A DNA stretch of 64,000 bases from Methanocaldococcus villosus KIN24-T80 (GCF_000371805.1 NZ_AQUK01000001.1:1174010-1238009); one strand, 5' to 3'. Positions 50,066 to 59,604 are shown, counted from the first letter of the stretch. Made by a program: numbers and translations. The notes: generated by a model not told the origin, from the letters alone.

Positions 50066-51304
50066 ATGGTTAAGATTGCTCTACTAACTTGTGGGGCTGA
50101 ATGGAGTGGAGTGTATCCTGAAATAGAAAAAGCTATAAAATCTGTTGGAGGAGAGGTAGTTTTTCCTGAAGTAGAACTTGATTATATAGAAGAAGTTGAA
50201 GAAAAATTAGGATTTAAAGTAGGATCTACAAATTTGAAATTACTATTTGCTAGGACAATGTCTATTATAGAGGGGAAAACTGAAGTTGATGCTGCTTTTG
50301 TAGCAACATGTTTCAGATGTGCTGAAGGAGCATTAGTCAGAAATGAAGTTAGAAAACTCATTCAAGAGAATACAAACATACCTGTTGTTATGTATTCATT
50401 TACAGAAAGAACAAAAGCTTCTGAGTTATTAACAAGGATGGAAGCTCTTGTTACAATAGTAGAAAAAAAAGCTCTCTTAGCTAGAAAAAAACAAGAAGGT
50501 GTTAGTCTTGGAATAGATAGTGGATCAACTACCACAAAAGCTGTAGTGATGATTGACAATGAGGTAGTAGGGACAGGATGGGTTTATACAAGAGATGTTA
50601 TAGGTTCTGCTAAAGAAGCTGTAGATAATGCCTTAAAAGAGGCAGGAATAAGTTTGGATCAGGTAGAAACAATAGGAACTACAGGTTATGGTAGATTTAC
50701 TGTTGGAGAATATTATAAGGCAGATTTAATTCAAGAAGAAATAACTGTAAATTCAAAAGGGGCAGCTTACTTAGCAGACAAACAGGAAGGAGAAGCTACT
50801 GTCATAGATATTGGAGGAATGGATAATAAAGCAATTTCTCTATATGATGCTATACCTGACAGTTTTACTATGGGAGGGATATGTGCTGGAGCTAGTGGAA
50901 GATTTTTTGAAATTACAGCAAGAAGATTAGGTGTTTCTATACAAGAGCTTGGAGAGTTAGCAGCAGAAGGAGATTGGAGAAAGATAAATATGAATAGTTA
51001 TTGTATTGTTTTTGGAATACAAGATCTTGTTACTGCATTAGCTGAAGGTGCAAAAGCTGAAGATGTTGCAGCTGCAGCCTGCCACTCTGTAGCTGAACAA
51101 GTTTATGAGCAACAGTTACAAGAAGTGGATGTTAGAGAGCCTGTAATATTAGTTGGAGGAAGTAGTTTATTAAAAGGTTTGGTTATAGCAATGGAGGATA
51201 TTTTAGGAAAGAAAATAATTGTTCCAAAATATTCACAATTTATAGGAGCTGTTGGAGCAGCTTTATTATCTTCTGGATATAGGTATAAAAAAATAAAAGC
51301 ATAA
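50066..51304 (+). CDS. Methanogenesis marker protein 15 (BadF/HgdC-type ATPase)
   Basis: 412 residues. A marker-specific N-terminal part (about 1-145; Cys-containing TCGAEW and TCFRCAEGA) precedes an ASKHA ATPase domain like the activator of 2-hydroxyglutaryl-CoA dehydratase: [36 protein letters not shown] with the cluster cysteine, and [12 protein letters not shown]. In methanogens this family is thought to assist activation or cofactor insertion for methyl-CoM reductase, but that is inference. ATG 50066 has GGTGATTTT upstream. No in-frame TGA; ends with TAA. Confidence 0.9.
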   Translation: MVKIALLTCGAEWSGVYPEIEKAIKSVGGEVVFPEVELDYIEEVEEKLGFKVGSTNLKLLFARTMSIIEGKTEVDAAFVATCFRCAEGALVRNEVRKLIQENTNIPVVMYSFTERTKASELLTRMEALVTIVEKKALLARKKQEGVSLGIDSGSTTTKAVVMIDNEVVGTGWVYTRDVIGSAKEAVDNALKEAGISLDQVETIGTTGYGRFTVGEYYKADLIQEEITVNSKGAAYLADKQEGEATVIDIGGMDNKAISLYDAIPDSFTMGGICAGASGRFFEITARRLGVSIQELGELAAEGDWRKINMNSYCIVFGIQDLVTALAEGAKAEDVAAAACHSVAEQVYEQQLQEVDVREPVILVGGSSLLKGLVIAMEDILGKKIIVPKYSQFIGAVGAALLSSGYRYKKIKA

Positions 51305-51308
51305 TTGT

Positions 51309-51374
51309 CCTACCCTTTGTAAACGGAGCTTCATCGAAGCTATGCAGCTACTCGGCCCGCGCGCCAAGGGTAGG
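51309..51374. ncRNA. GC-rich structured RNA candidate
   Basis: 66 bases with about 59% G+C (39 of 66 counted) in a genome near 30%. A perfect 9-bp stem closes it: CCTACCCTT (51309-51317) with AAGGGTAGG (51366-51374). Inside is a 6-bp hairpin AGCTTC-ATC-GAAGCT (51327-51341) and the run GGCCCGCGCGCC (51354-51365). In AT-rich hyperthermophiles such GC islands mark structured RNAs. Plus strand: GTATAAAA at 51283-51290 is about 25 bases upstream. Minus strand: the stem is followed directly by ACA, as in archaeal H/ACA guides. Strand is unresolved. Not a tRNA. Confidence 0.7.
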
Positions 51375-51430
51375 AGTATATTTAATATATTTTAGAAAAT
51401 CTAATAAAAATTTTTCTATGGTTATCTGTT

Positions 51431-52324
51431 ATGGAGAAGGTTTTATCAAAAATTGGGACAATTAAGGATTTAGAAGAAATAATAGATAGCTTATCAAACT
51501 TTACGGGTATTATTAGAATTGGTAATGGTTATCTTTTCTATATAAACTCTGAACTAATTGCTTCTAAGTTGGGTAATAAAGATAAAGATTTAAGAGATAT
51601 TTTAATCTCATTACCTGAAAAATTCATCATAGAACTTTATATAGGAGATAGTCATGAAGTAAAAAAAGCTATAAAGTGTTTTAGAGATGATAAAATATTT
51701 ATAGAAACTACAAAGCTCTGTATAGTCCATAAAGACTATTTAGAATTAAACAATTATAACGAAATATTTAAATATTTAACTTATTTTAATAAGGTAACTT
51801 TTTATCCTAAAAAATTTAAAGATGCTGAAGCTATAGTAATTTATAAAAATAAAGAAGAAATTTTTTCAATATTTAAAAATAAGAAAATATATTATGGTGA
51901 AAAAGCCATTAAAAAATTAAAATCTCTATTTGCCATTAGCAAAGTTGTTGCAAAAGTAGAAAAAACATCATTAGATGAATTTGAAAATCTAAGAAATACT
52001 TATCCTGAAGGAGAGATAATCAGAAGTTTTAACAAAATATTAGAAACTATAAAATCTAATAAAAAATATATAGAAGCATGTGGCACCCTTTCAGATGCTT
52101 TATTACATGGAACATGTTTAATAGAAATAGGGAGTGAAGGTTATATTATAGCCAAAGAAGGAAAGCCTGTATATGCATTTTATAAAGATTATGATGGGGA
52201 TAAGAGTTATAGGATAATAAAAAGTATGTGTATTATGGAAGATATTAAGTATAAGATATATAAATTATCAAACAGTGAGTACAATCTATTTAAACAGTTT
52301 AAAAATAATAGAATTAAACTATAG
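51431..52324 (+). CDS. Uncharacterised archaeal protein (possibly DUF2226)
   Basis: 297 residues, mixed alpha/beta, no signal or membrane helix. It opens with a domain of about 60 residues containing FTGIIRIGNGYLFYINSEL, and a similar 'G...LIEIGSEGYIIAKEGKPVYAF' unit appears near 225-255, recalling archaeal DUF2226 proteins; the match is not secure. ATG 51431 is preceded by GGTTATCTGTT. TATA-like TTTAATATATTTT lies at 51381-51393. Converges with the marker 9 gene (11-base overlap). Confidence 0.5.
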   Translation: MEKVLSKIGTIKDLEEIIDSLSNFTGIIRIGNGYLFYINSELIASKLGNKDKDLRDILISLPEKFIIELYIGDSHEVKKAIKCFRDDKIFIETTKLCIVHKDYLELNNYNEIFKYLTYFNKVTFYPKKFKDAEAIVIYKNKEEIFSIFKNKKIYYGEKAIKKLKSLFAISKVVAKVEKTSLDEFENLRNTYPEGEIIRSFNKILETIKSNKKYIEACGTLSDALLHGTCLIEIGSEGYIIAKEGKPVYAFYKDYDGDKSYRIIKSMCIMEDIKYKIYKLSNSEYNLFKQFKNNRIKL

Positions 52325-52769
52325 TTTTGGCCTTCTCATAAGCTTTCTTTATATCTCCAGTTTCTAATAAACATTTTTCAGCAATATCTCTTGGGATTCC
52401 TTTTTTAACAAATAATTCTATAGCCTCCTTTATTAATGGACTGTTTTTCAATATCTCTTCAGCTAATAACTTTTTTAACATCATATATTCTTCAGGAGAT
52501 ATATTATTTCTTCTAAGTTCATAATCCCTAAGTGGGCATGGTTTTGTTATTTTACAGCACCACACTAAACTGCCAAAACATGTATTTTCTCCTAAACCCA
52601 ATTTTGTTTTTTTAGCAAATTCTTCTTTTATTCTTACATACTCTTCTGGAGAGAGTTTTAATATTTTCAAAGCCTTTAAAAGAGGACATGGTTTTACTGG
52701 AGGACAGCAAAATGCTATTCCTCTTAAATCTCCACCTCTACATATGTGTGAAGGTGCATTCTTCCACAT
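52314..52769 (-). CDS. Methanogenesis marker protein 9
   Basis: 151 residues. The N-terminus MWKNAPSHICRGGD, then AFCCPPVKPCPL and, further on, CFGSLVWCC plus TKPCPLRD are the highly conserved cysteine motifs of methanogenesis marker 9. At least seven cysteines suggest a metal or Fe-S site. The C-terminal 30 residues look like a UBA-type helical piece (GIPRDIAEKCLLETGDIKKA). Function unknown. ATG 52769 has TGTGATAGCT upstream. Confidence 0.88.
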   Translation of the reverse strand: MWKNAPSHICRGGDLRGIAFCCPPVKPCPLLKALKILKLSPEEYVRIKEEFAKKTKLGLGENTCFGSLVWCCKITKPCPLRDYELRRNNISPEEYMMLKKLLAEEILKNSPLIKEAIELFVKKGIPRDIAEKCLLETGDIKKAYEKAKTIV

Positions 52770-52906
52770 AGCTATCACACTTTTAATTTGAGATTATTAA
52801 TTTTAATTATAGCCATTAATTTAGCAGATTAAATAGTTAATTTTAAATATCATAAAGAATATTATTATTAAATGTTAAAGTATTAATAATTTTTTGAGGT
52901 GAAAAA

Positions 52907-53938
52907 ATGAAAGTAGCAATATTAGGAATAGGATGTTACAGAACTCATGCTGCAGCAGGAATAACAAACTTCATGAGAGCTAGTGAAGTAGCAAATAAAG
53001 TCAATATGCCAGAAATAGCTTTAACCCACTCCTCCATAACAATGGGGGCTGAGTTATTACATTTAGTTGATGATGTTAAGGAAGTTATAGTTTCAGACCC
53101 ATGCTTCCAAGAGAATCCAGGGTTAGTTATAATTGATGAGTTTGATCCAAAAGAAGTTATGGAAGCACACTTAAGAGGAGAGCCTGAAAGTGTAATGCCT
53201 AAAATAAGAGAAGTTGTTAAACAAAAAGCTAAAGAATTACCAAAACCACCAAAAGCATGTATTCACTTTGTCCATCCTGAAGATATTGGGTTTAAGGTAG
53301 CTGAAAATGATAGAGAAGCAGTTGAAGATGCAGATTGGGTATTAACATGGTTACCAAAAGGTAAAAAGCAGCCAGATATTATAAAGAACTTTGTTGATGC
53401 AATTCCAGAAGGAGCAATTGTAACACACGCATGTACAATTCCAACAACAAAGTTTGCACAAATATTTAAAAACTTTGGTAGAGAAGATCTAAATATAACA
53501 TCCTATCACCCAGGATGTGTTCCAGAAATGAAAGGGCAAGTTTATATTGCTGAAGGATATGCTAAAGAAGATGTATTAAATAAGCTATTTGAAATGGCAA
53601 AAATAGCTAGAGGAAATGCTTACAAAATGCCAGCTAACTTAATAGGACCTGTTTGTGACATGTGTTCAGCTGTAACAGCTGTTATCTATGCAGGATTGTT
53701 GGCTTACAGAGATTCAGTCACAAAAATCCTTGGAGCTCCAGCAGACTTTGCCCAAATGATGGCTGAGGAATCATTAAAGAACATATTAGAATTGATGAGA
53801 GAAAAAGGTATTACAAATATGGAAGATGCTTTAGATCCTGGAGCTCTGTTAGGTACAGCAGATAGTATGTGCTTTGGACCATTAGCTGATATCTTACCAC
53901 AAGCTTTAAAAGTTTTAGAGAAATATAAGAAAGAATAA
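52907..53938 (+). CDS. hmd: H2-forming methylene-tetrahydromethanopterin dehydrogenase ([Fe]-hydrogenase)
   Basis: 343 residues. N-terminal Rossmann domain (VAILGIGCYRTHAAAGITNF) and the iron ligand Cys176 in THACTIPTTKF. The C-terminal helical dimerisation domain follows SYHPGCVPEMKGQ. It reduces methenyl-H4MPT with H2 using the iron-guanylylpyridinol cofactor, important when nickel is limiting. ATG 52907 with GAGGTGA at 52896-52902. T-rich sequence follows the stop. No hmd cofactor (hcg) genes are in the window. Confidence 0.97.
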   Translation: MKVAILGIGCYRTHAAAGITNFMRASEVANKVNMPEIALTHSSITMGAELLHLVDDVKEVIVSDPCFQENPGLVIIDEFDPKEVMEAHLRGEPESVMPKIREVVKQKAKELPKPPKACIHFVHPEDIGFKVAENDREAVEDADWVLTWLPKGKKQPDIIKNFVDAIPEGAIVTHACTIPTTKFAQIFKNFGREDLNITSYHPGCVPEMKGQVYIAEGYAKEDVLNKLFEMAKIARGNAYKMPANLIGPVCDMCSAVTAVIYAGLLAYRDSVTKILGAPADFAQMMAEESLKNILELMREKGITNMEDALDPGALLGTADSMCFGPLADILPQALKVLEKYKKE

Positions 53939-53945
53939 ATAATTC

Positions 53946-53959
53946 TTTTTTATTTTTTT
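53946..53959 (+). terminator. Oligo-T terminator after hmd
   Basis: TTTTTT and TTTTTTT separated by one A, eight bases after the hmd stop, without a stem. Such double T runs are typical transcription ends in this group. Confidence 0.45.
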
Positions 53960-53991
53960 ATACTATAAAATAAAATTTAGAGATGATTTTT

Positions 53992-54885
53992 ATGAAAAAA
54001 TTGAAAAAAAAAGATATAAAAGTTCCTTTAACAGTCCCAGAGTATGCTAAAAAGGAATATATAGAGAACTATTTAGAACTTACAAAAGGGACAGGAAATT
54101 TGATGATTTTCGCAGGAGATCAAAAGATAGAGCATATGAATGATGATTTTTTTGGTGAAGGAATAGCCAAAGATGATGCAGATCCAGAACATCTATTCAG
54201 AATAGCTGAAGGAGGAAAGATTTGTGCATTTGCCACTCAACTTGGTTTAATAGCAAGGTATGGAATGGATTATGATGTTCCTTATATAGTTAAGATAAAC
54301 TCAAAAACTCATTTAGTAAAAACAAGAGATCCAATAAGTAGAGCTTTAGTAGATATGGAAGATGTTATAAGCTTAAAGGAGAGAGGAGTTAATATTTTAG
54401 GAGTGGGATACACTATATATCCTGGAAGTGAGTATGAGCATATAATGTTTAGAGAAGCTTCTAAGATAATATTAGAGGCTCATAAACATGGATTAATAGC
54501 AATACTTTGGAGTTACCCAAGAGGAAAAAATGTTAAAAATGAATTTGACCCACATATAATAGCTGGAGCTGCAGGAATAGCTTGTTGTTTAGGAGCAGAT
54601 TTTGTTAAAGTCAATTATCCTGGAGATCCAGAAAGTTTTAAAGAGGCTGTATTGGCTGCAGGTAGAACTGGGGTTTTATGTGCAGGAGGTAAAAGTAAGG
54701 ATCCAAAAGAATTTTTGAAAGATATTTGGGAACAGATTAATATATCTGGAGCTAGAGGTAATGCTACAGGTAGAAATATCCATCAAAAGCCATTAGAAAA
54801 AGCTATAAGAATGTGTAATGCAATATATGCCATAACAATAGAAGGGAAAAGTTTAGAAGAGGCTTTAAAAATATATTATGGTTAA
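53992..54885 (+). CDS. DhnA/FbaB-type class I aldolase
   Basis: 297 residues, TIM barrel. FAGDQKIEHMNDDF at the start, ILWSYPRGK, and the Schiff-base lysine region GADFVKVNYPGD, then VLCAGGKSKDPKEFL, match the DeoC/FbaB/DhnA aldolase group. In methanogens members act as fructose-1,6-bisphosphate aldolase or make the precursor of aromatic amino acids (ADH synthase); the branch here is closer to the uncharacterised M. jannaschii paralogue. Start ATG 53992 follows a short AT-rich leader. Confidence 0.8.
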   Translation: MKKLKKKDIKVPLTVPEYAKKEYIENYLELTKGTGNLMIFAGDQKIEHMNDDFFGEGIAKDDADPEHLFRIAEGGKICAFATQLGLIARYGMDYDVPYIVKINSKTHLVKTRDPISRALVDMEDVISLKERGVNILGVGYTIYPGSEYEHIMFREASKIILEAHKHGLIAILWSYPRGKNVKNEFDPHIIAGAAGIACCLGADFVKVNYPGDPESFKEAVLAAGRTGVLCAGGKSKDPKEFLKDIWEQINISGARGNATGRNIHQKPLEKAIRMCNAIYAITIEGKSLEEALKIYYG

Positions 54886-54888
54886 ATT

Positions 54889-55473
54889 ATGAGGATTTTT
54901 AAATTGATAACTGTTTCTGATTATGTTACTATTTTAAATGCAGTTTCTGGGATTTTGGCTATTTTATTAAATAACTATCACTTTATATACTTAGCAGTTA
55001 TTTTTGATGCTTTAGATGGTTATGTAGCAAGAAAAACTCAAACAGTTTCTGAATTTGGAAAAGAGCTTGATAGTTTAGCAGATGTTATTAGCTTCTCAAT
55101 AGCTCCTGCATATTTTTTCTATTTAAAACATGGTTTAATATTATTACCTATAATTTACTCTATATGTGGGATGTTAAGATTAGCAAGATTTAATATCATT
55201 AAAACAAATAACTTTATAGGTCTACCAATACCAGCAGCAGCTTTATGTATGATAACATTAATATCAATTAGTGATTACACAGTTTTAAATTCATTATTTC
55301 TCTTATTAGTTAGTTTTTTGATGATATCTGATTTTGAATATAAAAAATATTTTAAAAATGAAATAATCATTTTAATCTTGATCTCATTAATTTTAGCTAT
55401 TATGAATTTTCCATATCTTCTAATGATTTTATTAATTATTTATATCATCTCTCCTATTATAGAGTTGTTATAA
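54889..55473 (+). CDS. CDP-archaeol serine transferase (archaetidylserine synthase family)
   Basis: 194 residues, about six helices. The CDP-alcohol phosphatidyltransferase signature D-x2-D-G-x2-A-R-x8-G-x3-D-x3-D is intact in two adjacent pieces, DALDGYVARKTQ and EFGKELDSLAD. The layout and length match PssA-like enzymes; in archaea these make archaetidylserine. It starts 3 bases after the aldolase stop. Overlaps the convergent truA by 17 bases. Confidence 0.82.
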   Translation: MRIFKLITVSDYVTILNAVSGILAILLNNYHFIYLAVIFDALDGYVARKTQTVSEFGKELDSLADVISFSIAPAYFFYLKHGLILLPIIYSICGMLRLARFNIIKTNNFIGLPIPAAALCMITLISISDYTVLNSLFLLLVSFLMISDFEYKKYFKNEIIILILISLILAIMNFPYLLMILLIIYIISPIIELL

Positions 55474-56233
55474 AGCTTCTACTAATTCCCATTTTCATTA
55501 TATAAAACTTATATCTCTCCTGCCAATATTCTAAAAATTTTTTTATTGAATAACTATCATAATTATAATCAATATCTACCTTAGCTTCAATTAATATTAA
55601 CCCCTCAGCAGGAAATGTTCTAACACCTTCTTTATGATTTGGATCTAAAAGCTTATCTATCCATTCTATATCCTTTTCTCCCCTACCAATAGCATCAAAA
55701 ACCCCTACAATCTTTCTCACCATATGCCACAAAAAGCTTTTTCCAATAATATCTATTGTTATAAAAAACTCATTTTCTATAATTTTAATATCATATATTT
55801 CCCTTACAGGATCTCTATCTTTACTTCTATCCCTCTTACATAGATTATGAAAACTGTGCTTTCCAATAAACTTTTTAGAAGCTTCTTTTATTAAAGAAAT
55901 ATCATAACCTATATTTGGCAATATATACCTATAATGTCTATACCTTACTTTAGGAATTTTTTCAATTTCTTTATAACCTAATATCCAAATTCCATAATCT
56001 TTTAAATGATGATTTATATATGATAATATAGGCTCCCTCTTAAGTTTAAGAACTACAAAATTTCCTAAGGCTGAAACCCCTTTGTCAGTTCTTCCTCCAG
56101 AATAGATAATTTTATATTCCTTTAAAAAATCTAACTTATCCAGAACATCTAAAAGTTTATCACAAACTGTATCTTTACTTGGCTGTTGCTGAAAAGAATA
56201 TCTACCATCATAGGCTATTTTTAATATATACAT
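55457..56233 (-). CDS. truA: tRNA pseudouridine synthase A
   Basis: 258 residues. Catalytic Asp50 lies in SGGRTDKGVSALGN; HSFHNLCKRD and FLWHMVRKIVGV are the other family motifs. It modifies uridines 38-40 of the anticodon arm. Start ATG 56233 has TGGTGGTTTT upstream, 20 bases from the divergent archease start. Confidence 0.93.
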   Translation of the reverse strand: MYILKIAYDGRYSFQQQPSKDTVCDKLLDVLDKLDFLKEYKIIYSGGRTDKGVSALGNFVVLKLKREPILSYINHHLKDYGIWILGYKEIEKIPKVRYRHYRYILPNIGYDISLIKEASKKFIGKHSFHNLCKRDRSKDRDPVREIYDIKIIENEFFITIDIIGKSFLWHMVRKIVGVFDAIGRGEKDIEWIDKLLDPNHKEGVRTFPAEGLILIEAKVDIDYNYDSYSIKKFLEYWQERYKFYIMKMGISRSFITTL

Positions 56234-56253
56234 AAAACCACCAAGTGATAGTT

Positions 56254-56667
56254 ATGTTTGATTATTTTGAAACTACAGCAGACATAGGAGTTATAGCAAA
56301 GGGAAAGAGCTTAGAAGAAGCTTTTAGAGAAGCTGCTAAAGGACTTTATAACATTATGGTAGATATAGATAAGGTTAATAAAAGTGAGGTTGTAGAGATA
56401 GAAGTGGAAGGAGAAGATTTGGAAGAGTTGTTATATAACTTTCTAAATGAGCTTTTATTTTATACAGATACAAAAAATATAGTTTTTTCTGATTTTGATA
56501 TATGTATAAGAAAAAATAATAAATATTATTTAAATTGTAAAGCTTATGGAGAAAAAATAAAGAGGGAGCATAATATTAAAGAGGAAGTTAAAGCTGTAAC
56601 TTATCATAAAATGGAAATTAAAAAAGATAGTGATGGGTATAAAATAAGATATATAGTTGATTTATAG
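56254..56667 (+). CDS. Archease (RtcB cofactor)
   Basis: 137 residues. Opening [16 protein letters not shown], central [14 protein letters not shown], and the C-terminal [10 protein letters not shown]...YIVDL with the conserved terminal Asp are archease signatures. It activates the tRNA-splicing ligase RtcB, which is not in this window. ATG 56254 has AGTGATAGTT upstream; TATA-like TTAATATATA at 56221-56230 lies inside truA. Followed after 8 bases by the RecJ-like gene. Confidence 0.93.
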   Translation: MFDYFETTADIGVIAKGKSLEEAFREAAKGLYNIMVDIDKVNKSEVVEIEVEGEDLEELLYNFLNELLFYTDTKNIVFSDFDICIRKNNKYYLNCKAYGEKIKREHNIKEEVKAVTYHKMEIKKDSDGYKIRYIVDL

Positions 56668-56675
56668 GTGAGAAA

Positions 56676-58955
56676 ATGATAGTTAAATGTCCCATATGTG
56701 ATGGTACAGGAAAGAAAGTGGTTAAATTTAAAACTTGTCCAGTTTGTGAAGGAAGTGGATATATTGATGAATTCTCCCCAAAAACACATATAAAGAATGT
56801 TTCAAAGAGAGCTCAGTATGATTTAGACTATGGAGAAATTCCATGTCCAAAATGTAAAGGTTCAGGAAAAGTGCCAGTTTATAAAGAATGTGATTTTTGT
56901 AAAGGTTCAGGAAAAGTAGTTAAGTGTGATAGATGTGGAGCAATAATAGGTAGATACCCAGACTTTAAAGACAGAACATTGTGTGACAAGTGTTTAAAAG
57001 AGGAAGAGGAAAGAAAAAAAGGTTTAAGAAATGTTTATGTGTTTGATGAAGTTGCTACTTACTATGATGTGGAGCCTGGAAAGTTTTATAAAGGGGTAGT
57101 TACAAGGATAGAGAGATACGGTGCATTTATAAATTTAAATGAAAAAGTAAGAGGGTTGCTAAGACCTAAGGATATGATTAGCTTAAAGTTAGAAGATTTG
57201 AATGTTGGAGATGAGATAATTGTCCAAGCTATTGATGTTAGGCCAGAAAAGAGAGAAATAGATTTTAAATACATACCACTAACAACTTATGACTTAGTTA
57301 AATTTGAAAAGGAGATACCTGTTAGTCAGATAAAAGACATATCCTCCAATTTAGTTGAACTTAAAGATCAAGTAGTTCATATAGTTGGAGAAGTTGTTCA
57401 GATAGTCCAAACTCCTGGACCTACAATATTTACAGTTACAGATGGAACAGACTTTACATGGATAGCAGCTTTAGAAATAGCAGGCTTAAGAGCTCATCCA
57501 GAAGTTAAAGTTGGAGATATTATAGATGTCATAGGAAGAGTAAATATTAGGGAAGGTAGATTACAGATAGAAAGGATTAAACTGAAAAAATTAGAAGGTG
57601 AAGAAGCTGAAAGGATTAGAAAAGAGATAGAAGAAAAAATTGATAAAAGAGCAGAACCTGCAAGAGATATAAAATTCTTAGTTGAGAGTGAGGTTTTAGA
57701 AAAACTAAGAGATAGGATGGCTGATGTTGCTAAAAGAATAAGAAAAGCTGTTTTAGATGGTAGGCCAATAATTATAAGACATCATGCTGATACAGATGGT
57801 TACTGTGGAGGAATAGCATTAGAAAAAGCCATATTGCCAATAATTGATAAATTTGCTATAGATGTAGATGCTATTTGGCATTTCTTCAAAAGAAGGCCTT
57901 CAAAGGCACCATTTTATGAGTTAGAAGATGTTACAAAAGATTTAGTATTTTCTATAGAAGATGCTTTAAAGTTTGGTCAGAAATTACCTTTGATTGTATT
58001 AATAGATAATGGAAGTACTGATGAAGATATTCCTGCAATATCAAAGGCTAAGGCTTATGGTATAGAGGTTATTGTTATTGATCACCACTATCCTGGAGAA
58101 GTAATTAATGGTAGAGCTGAGATAGATGATTATGTTGATGCCCATGTAAATCCATATTTGGTTGGTGGAGATAGTAACTTGACAGCTGGAGTTTTAGGAA
58201 CAGAAATAGCAAGAATGATCAATCCTGAGGTAGAGGAGGAAATAAAACATATACCCGGAATAGCAGTAGTTGCTGATCATGCTAAAGGGAAAGAAGCAGA
58301 GATATATATTGAGATAGCCTTAGAAAGATTAAATGAACTTAGTGAAAAATATGGATGTAAGAGGAAATATGATAGGGAATATTTAGAAAAAATTGGATTA
58401 GTCATGGATTTTGAAGCTTTCTACTTAAGATTCATGGATGGTAGAGGTTTAGTTGATGATATATTAGCAACAAATATAAAGGAATTTAAAAGACATGAAA
58501 AGTTAATAGACATCCTCTATGAACAAGCTATGAAAATGGTTGAAAGACAGATGAGAGCAGTAATTCCTGCTCTAAAGACTGAATTTTTGGATAATGGAAT
58601 AATATTAAACACTCTTGATGTTGAAAAATATGCCCATAAATTTACATTCCCTGCTCCAGGAAAAACTACAGGATTTGCTCATGACTATATAGTTCAAAAA
58701 TATGGAGAGGATAAGCCAATAATAACCTTCTCATATGGGCCAGACTTTGGAGTTGTTAGGGCCACTGATGCCGTTCATGAGAAATATAATTTTAACTTAA
58801 ACTTAATAGTTGAGCAATTAATGGAAGAAATTCCTGAAGCTTCTATTGATGGAGGAGGGCATGAGTGTGCAGGGTCTATAAAATTTGTTGAAGGGCTCAG
58901 GGATAAAGTTATAAATAGATTTATAGAAATTATAAAAGAGTTAAAACCTAAATAA
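56676..58955 (+). CDS. Archaeal RecJ-like DHH phosphoesterase with DnaJ-type zinc finger, S1 and OB domains
   Basis: 759 residues. Domains in order: four C-x2-C-x-G-x-G-type repeats (CPICDGTG, CPVCEGSG, CPKCKGSG, CDFCKGSG) plus a CDRC/CDKC knuckle (1-107); S1 RNA-binding domain (about 125-200); OB-fold (about 215-310); DHH domain with RHHADTDG and IDHHYPGE; and DHHA1 with the GGGHECAGS motif. This is the archaeal COG1107 family, predicted single-strand nuclease or phosphoesterase. Cotranscribed with archease, which hints at RNA processing. Overlaps the glycosylase gene at the 3' end by 15 bases. Confidence 0.9.
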   Translation: MIVKCPICDGTGKKVVKFKTCPVCEGSGYIDEFSPKTHIKNVSKRAQYDLDYGEIPCPKCKGSGKVPVYKECDFCKGSGKVVKCDRCGAIIGRYPDFKDRTLCDKCLKEEEERKKGLRNVYVFDEVATYYDVEPGKFYKGVVTRIERYGAFINLNEKVRGLLRPKDMISLKLEDLNVGDEIIVQAIDVRPEKREIDFKYIPLTTYDLVKFEKEIPVSQIKDISSNLVELKDQVVHIVGEVVQIVQTPGPTIFTVTDGTDFTWIAALEIAGLRAHPEVKVGDIIDVIGRVNIREGRLQIERIKLKKLEGEEAERIRKEIEEKIDKRAEPARDIKFLVESEVLEKLRDRMADVAKRIRKAVLDGRPIIIRHHADTDGYCGGIALEKAILPIIDKFAIDVDAIWHFFKRRPSKAPFYELEDVTKDLVFSIEDALKFGQKLPLIVLIDNGSTDEDIPAISKAKAYGIEVIVIDHHYPGEVINGRAEIDDYVDAHVNPYLVGGDSNLTAGVLGTEIARMINPEVEEEIKHIPGIAVVADHAKGKEAEIYIEIALERLNELSEKYGCKRKYDREYLEKIGLVMDFEAFYLRFMDGRGLVDDILATNIKEFKRHEKLIDILYEQAMKMVERQMRAVIPALKTEFLDNGIILNTLDVEKYAHKFTFPAPGKTTGFAHDYIVQKYGEDKPIITFSYGPDFGVVRATDAVHEKYNFNLNLIVEQLMEEIPEASIDGGGHECAGSIKFVEGLRDKVINRFIEIIKELKPK

Positions 58956-59582
58956 ACAAATATCTTTTAAAAAACATTTGTTACATTTTGGTTTTTTCTT
59001 ACAGACAGTTTTACAATGTTCTACAATTAATGCATGATATTCTTTATAAACTTTTAGATCTTTTGGAATATTTTCTTCAAAAATTCTTTTTATATATTCA
59101 TAATCTTCACTGTTTAAAATACCTAGCCTATTAAAAAGTCTTTTAGTGTATGTATCAACAACAAAACTGGGCCTATCTAATGCATAAAGTAAGATACTGT
59201 CAGCACTCTCTTTTCCAATACCTTTAACATTTAAAAGCTTTTCCCTTAACACTTTCATAGGTTCTTTTGATAAATACATATTTTCTGTGCTTCCATAATT
59301 ATTAACTATAAATGATGTTATTTCCTTTAATCTTTCAGACTTTATATTATAAAAACCTGCAGGCTTTATCAACTCTTTTAATTCATTCATTGAAATATTT
59401 AATATCTTCTCTTCATCTAATAGATTCTTAGCTTTTAAATTCTTTATAGCTTTTTCTACATTTTTCCATGAGGTATTCTGTGTTAAAATTACACCTACAA
59501 CAACTTCATACCTACTCTCAGCTGGCCACCAATTTTGATATCCATAATGGTTTAATAAAAGTTTATAAATTTTATATATCAT
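58941..59582 (-). CDS. Endonuclease III-family DNA glycosylase (MjUDG-like)
   Basis: 213 residues. HhH motif NVKGIGKESAD (118-128) and catalytic Asp143 in VVDTYTKR are followed by a C-terminal [4Fe-4S] cysteine cluster (CKTVCKKKPKCNKC then C). The lysine that makes endonuclease III a lyase (GRKTA) is replaced by Glu125, so a monofunctional glycosylase is expected, as in the uracil-DNA glycosylase described from M. jannaschii. It would remove deaminated or oxidised bases, frequent at high temperature. Start ATG 59582 has GTGAAGGTT upstream. Confidence 0.85.
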   Translation of the reverse strand: MIYKIYKLLLNHYGYQNWWPAESRYEVVVGVILTQNTSWKNVEKAIKNLKAKNLLDEEKILNISMNELKELIKPAGFYNIKSERLKEITSFIVNNYGSTENMYLSKEPMKVLREKLLNVKGIGKESADSILLYALDRPSFVVDTYTKRLFNRLGILNSEDYEYIKRIFEENIPKDLKVYKEYHALIVEHCKTVCKKKPKCNKCFLKDICLFRF

Positions 59583-59604
59583 AACCTTCACAGGTGAAAG
59601 TTTT

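Noticed and set aside
51309..51374. SECIS element for a selenoprotein
   Set aside because: The upstream gene (mmp15) ends in TAA with no in-frame TGA, and the hairpin lacks an archaeal SECIS internal loop that I can recognise.
51309..51374. tRNA gene
   Set aside because: No acceptor/T-arm consensus (GTTCRAATC) and a 9-bp closing stem with a single main hairpin; too short.
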